A stretch of 42,968 nt of DNA from a virus: the IMG/VR virus record IMGVR_UViG_3300042946_000297, positions 1-42,968 of that record, one strand, 5' to 3'. Both the position numbers and the translations under genes were made by a program. Below are positions 42,020 to 42,968 of the stretch, piece after piece (the first letter of the stretch is position 1; each line of letters begins with the position of its first letter). Below the pieces are notes generated by a model. It ran no database searches and was not told the DNA's origin. It was given only the letters and a program-made list of their open reading frames with translations.

Positions 42020-42968
42020 TTATCTCCCTTTCTTTTGAATTTTGATTTCCTCACCATCCATTTTAATTTGGTAGGATTTACCCTCAACCATTTTTCCGGT
42101 CAATACTTCTTCCGATAATAAATCCTCAATTTTATCTTGGATTGCTCTTTTCAATGGTCTTGCACCATACACTTCATCATACCCAATTTTAGATAAGTAT
42201 TTAACTACCTCATCATCGTAAGTTACGGTATATTTCATCTCACTAAGACGAACCATTAATTTCTTTAACTCAATATCGGTAATCTTATCAATATCTTCAG
42301 GAGATAGTGAGTTGAAAACAATTGTGTCATCAATACGATTGATAAACTCTGGTGAGAAGAAATTTTTCATTTCTTTCATCAAGATTTCTTTTTTAGCCTC
42401 TTCATCGGCATATGAGTTATTTGAGAACCCAATACCTGTACCAAAATCTTGTAATTTTTTAACACCCAAGTTAGAGGTTAAAATGATTAAGGTATTTTTG
42501 AAGTTAATCTTTCTACCTAAACTATCAGTTACGTGACCATCATCTAAGATTTGAAGTAAAACCGTAAAGACATCTTTATGGGCTTTCTCAACCTCATCAA
42601 ACAAGATTACAGAATATGGTTTGTTTTTAACTTTTTCAGTTAATAAACCACCTTCTTCATAACCAACGTACCCCGGAGGTGCTCCAACCAATTTAGATAT
42701 TGTATGTTTTTCTTGGTATTCTGACATATCCACACGAATTAGAGAATCTTCAGTGCCAAACATTTCTTTAGCCAATTGTTTTGCCAAGTGAGTTTTACCC
42801 ACTCCCGTTGAACCTAAGAAGATAAATGAACCGATAGGTCTGTTAGGGTCTTTAATACCCAAACGATTTCTCTTGATAGATTTTGCGATTTTAACGACCG
42901 CAGCGTCTTGACCAATCACTTTACCCATAATTGACTTATCCAAGTTCATTAATGCTTTTGAATCATCA
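42020..42968 (-). CDS. ClpA/ClpC-type AAA+ unfoldase, C-terminal module (cut by the window edge)
   Basis: The frame stays open to the window end, so the 5' part is missing; about 316 residues of the second AAA+ domain are visible. Counting from the Met at 42949: Walker A GSTGVGKT (46-53), Walker B VILFDE (114-119), sensor LTSN (157-160), arginine finger region NRID and sensor 2 GARPLKRA. GYVGYEEGG is the pore loop. TGIGF (171-175) contains the I-G-F ClpP-docking tripeptide, so it is built to pair with ClpP. ClpP is encoded at 12863-13612. Confidence 0.93.
   Translation of the reverse strand, partial: DDSKALMNLDKSIMGKVIGQDAAVVKIAKSIKRNRLGIKDPNRPIGSFIFLGSTGVGKTHLAKQLAKEMFGTEDSLIRVDMSEYQEKHTISKLVGAPPGYVGYEEGGLLTEKVKNKPYSVILFDEVEKAHKDVFTVLLQILDDGHVTDSLGRKINFKNTLIILTSNLGVKKLQDFGTGIGFSNNSYADEEAKKEILMKEMKNFFSPEFINRIDDTIVFNSLSPEDIDKITDIELKKLMVRLSEMKYTVTYDDEVVKYLSKIGYDEVYGARPLKRAIQDKIEDLLSEEVLTGKMVEGKSYQIKMDGEEIKIQKKGR

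Overview
The window reads as part of the genome of a large tailed phage infecting a member of the Bacteroidota. The DNA is AT-rich, genes are short and tightly overlapping (ATGA and TAATG junctions), ribosome binding sites are mostly not visible, and many transcription starts carry the Bacteroidota-type -7 element TAnnTTTG with a TTTG about 20 bases upstream. Phage-type content includes capsid-targeting-like N-termini, tail/lysis hydrolases, an RNA ligase, homing-type endonucleases, a DNA methyltransferase, a very large tRNA array and a phage-encoded tmRNA.

Layout. 1-7574: minus-strand run of small unknown genes with an RNA ligase, a prohibitin-like SPFH protein and a metallophosphoesterase. 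7783-12758: mostly plus-strand late genes (acidic repeat protein, probable virion proteins). 12863-14185: minus-strand ClpP and small proteins. 14259-16612: plus-strand glucosaminidase (lysis) and small genes. 16692-30255: two tRNA/ncRNA arrays, each with its own promoter and a shared boxA-like leader, interrupted by a GIY-YIG endonuclease, a stand-alone ABC transmembrane domain, an HNH protein and a block of late genes (23686-25456). Together the arrays hold tRNAs assignable to all 20 amino acids. Between them lie many structured spacers closed by perfect inverted repeats, plus about eight oversized tRNA-like genes. 30310-31790: small membrane proteins and a lipoprotein. 31845-38655: minus-strand operons (peptidoglycan hydrolase, PspC, DUF2061, two HAD phosphatases, methyltransferase, many small unknowns). 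38813-39201: tmRNA on the minus strand. 39279-41989: a late virion-type protein, an M20-type peptidase and an HEXXH metalloprotease. 42020-end: the C-terminal AAA+ module of a ClpA/ClpC-type unfoldase.

How the parts fit. (i) The phage carries its own tmRNA, a Clp unfoldase with an IGF ClpP-docking loop, ClpP and a peptidase, which together could form a phage-borne ribosome-rescue and tag-directed proteolysis route. (ii) A full tRNA set, an RNA ligase and two HAD phosphatases suggest protection of translation against tRNA-cleaving defences. (iii) Two promoter classes are visible. The host-like TAnnTTTG class serves early/metabolic genes and RNA arrays, and a TATTTAT motif serves late genes. 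In several genes of both classes the element sits exactly four bases before the ATG, which implies leaderless mRNAs. (iv) Several otherwise unrelated late proteins share a short N-terminal module, possibly a capsid-targeting peptide, so a GNAT enzyme and a metalloprotease may be packaged in the virion.
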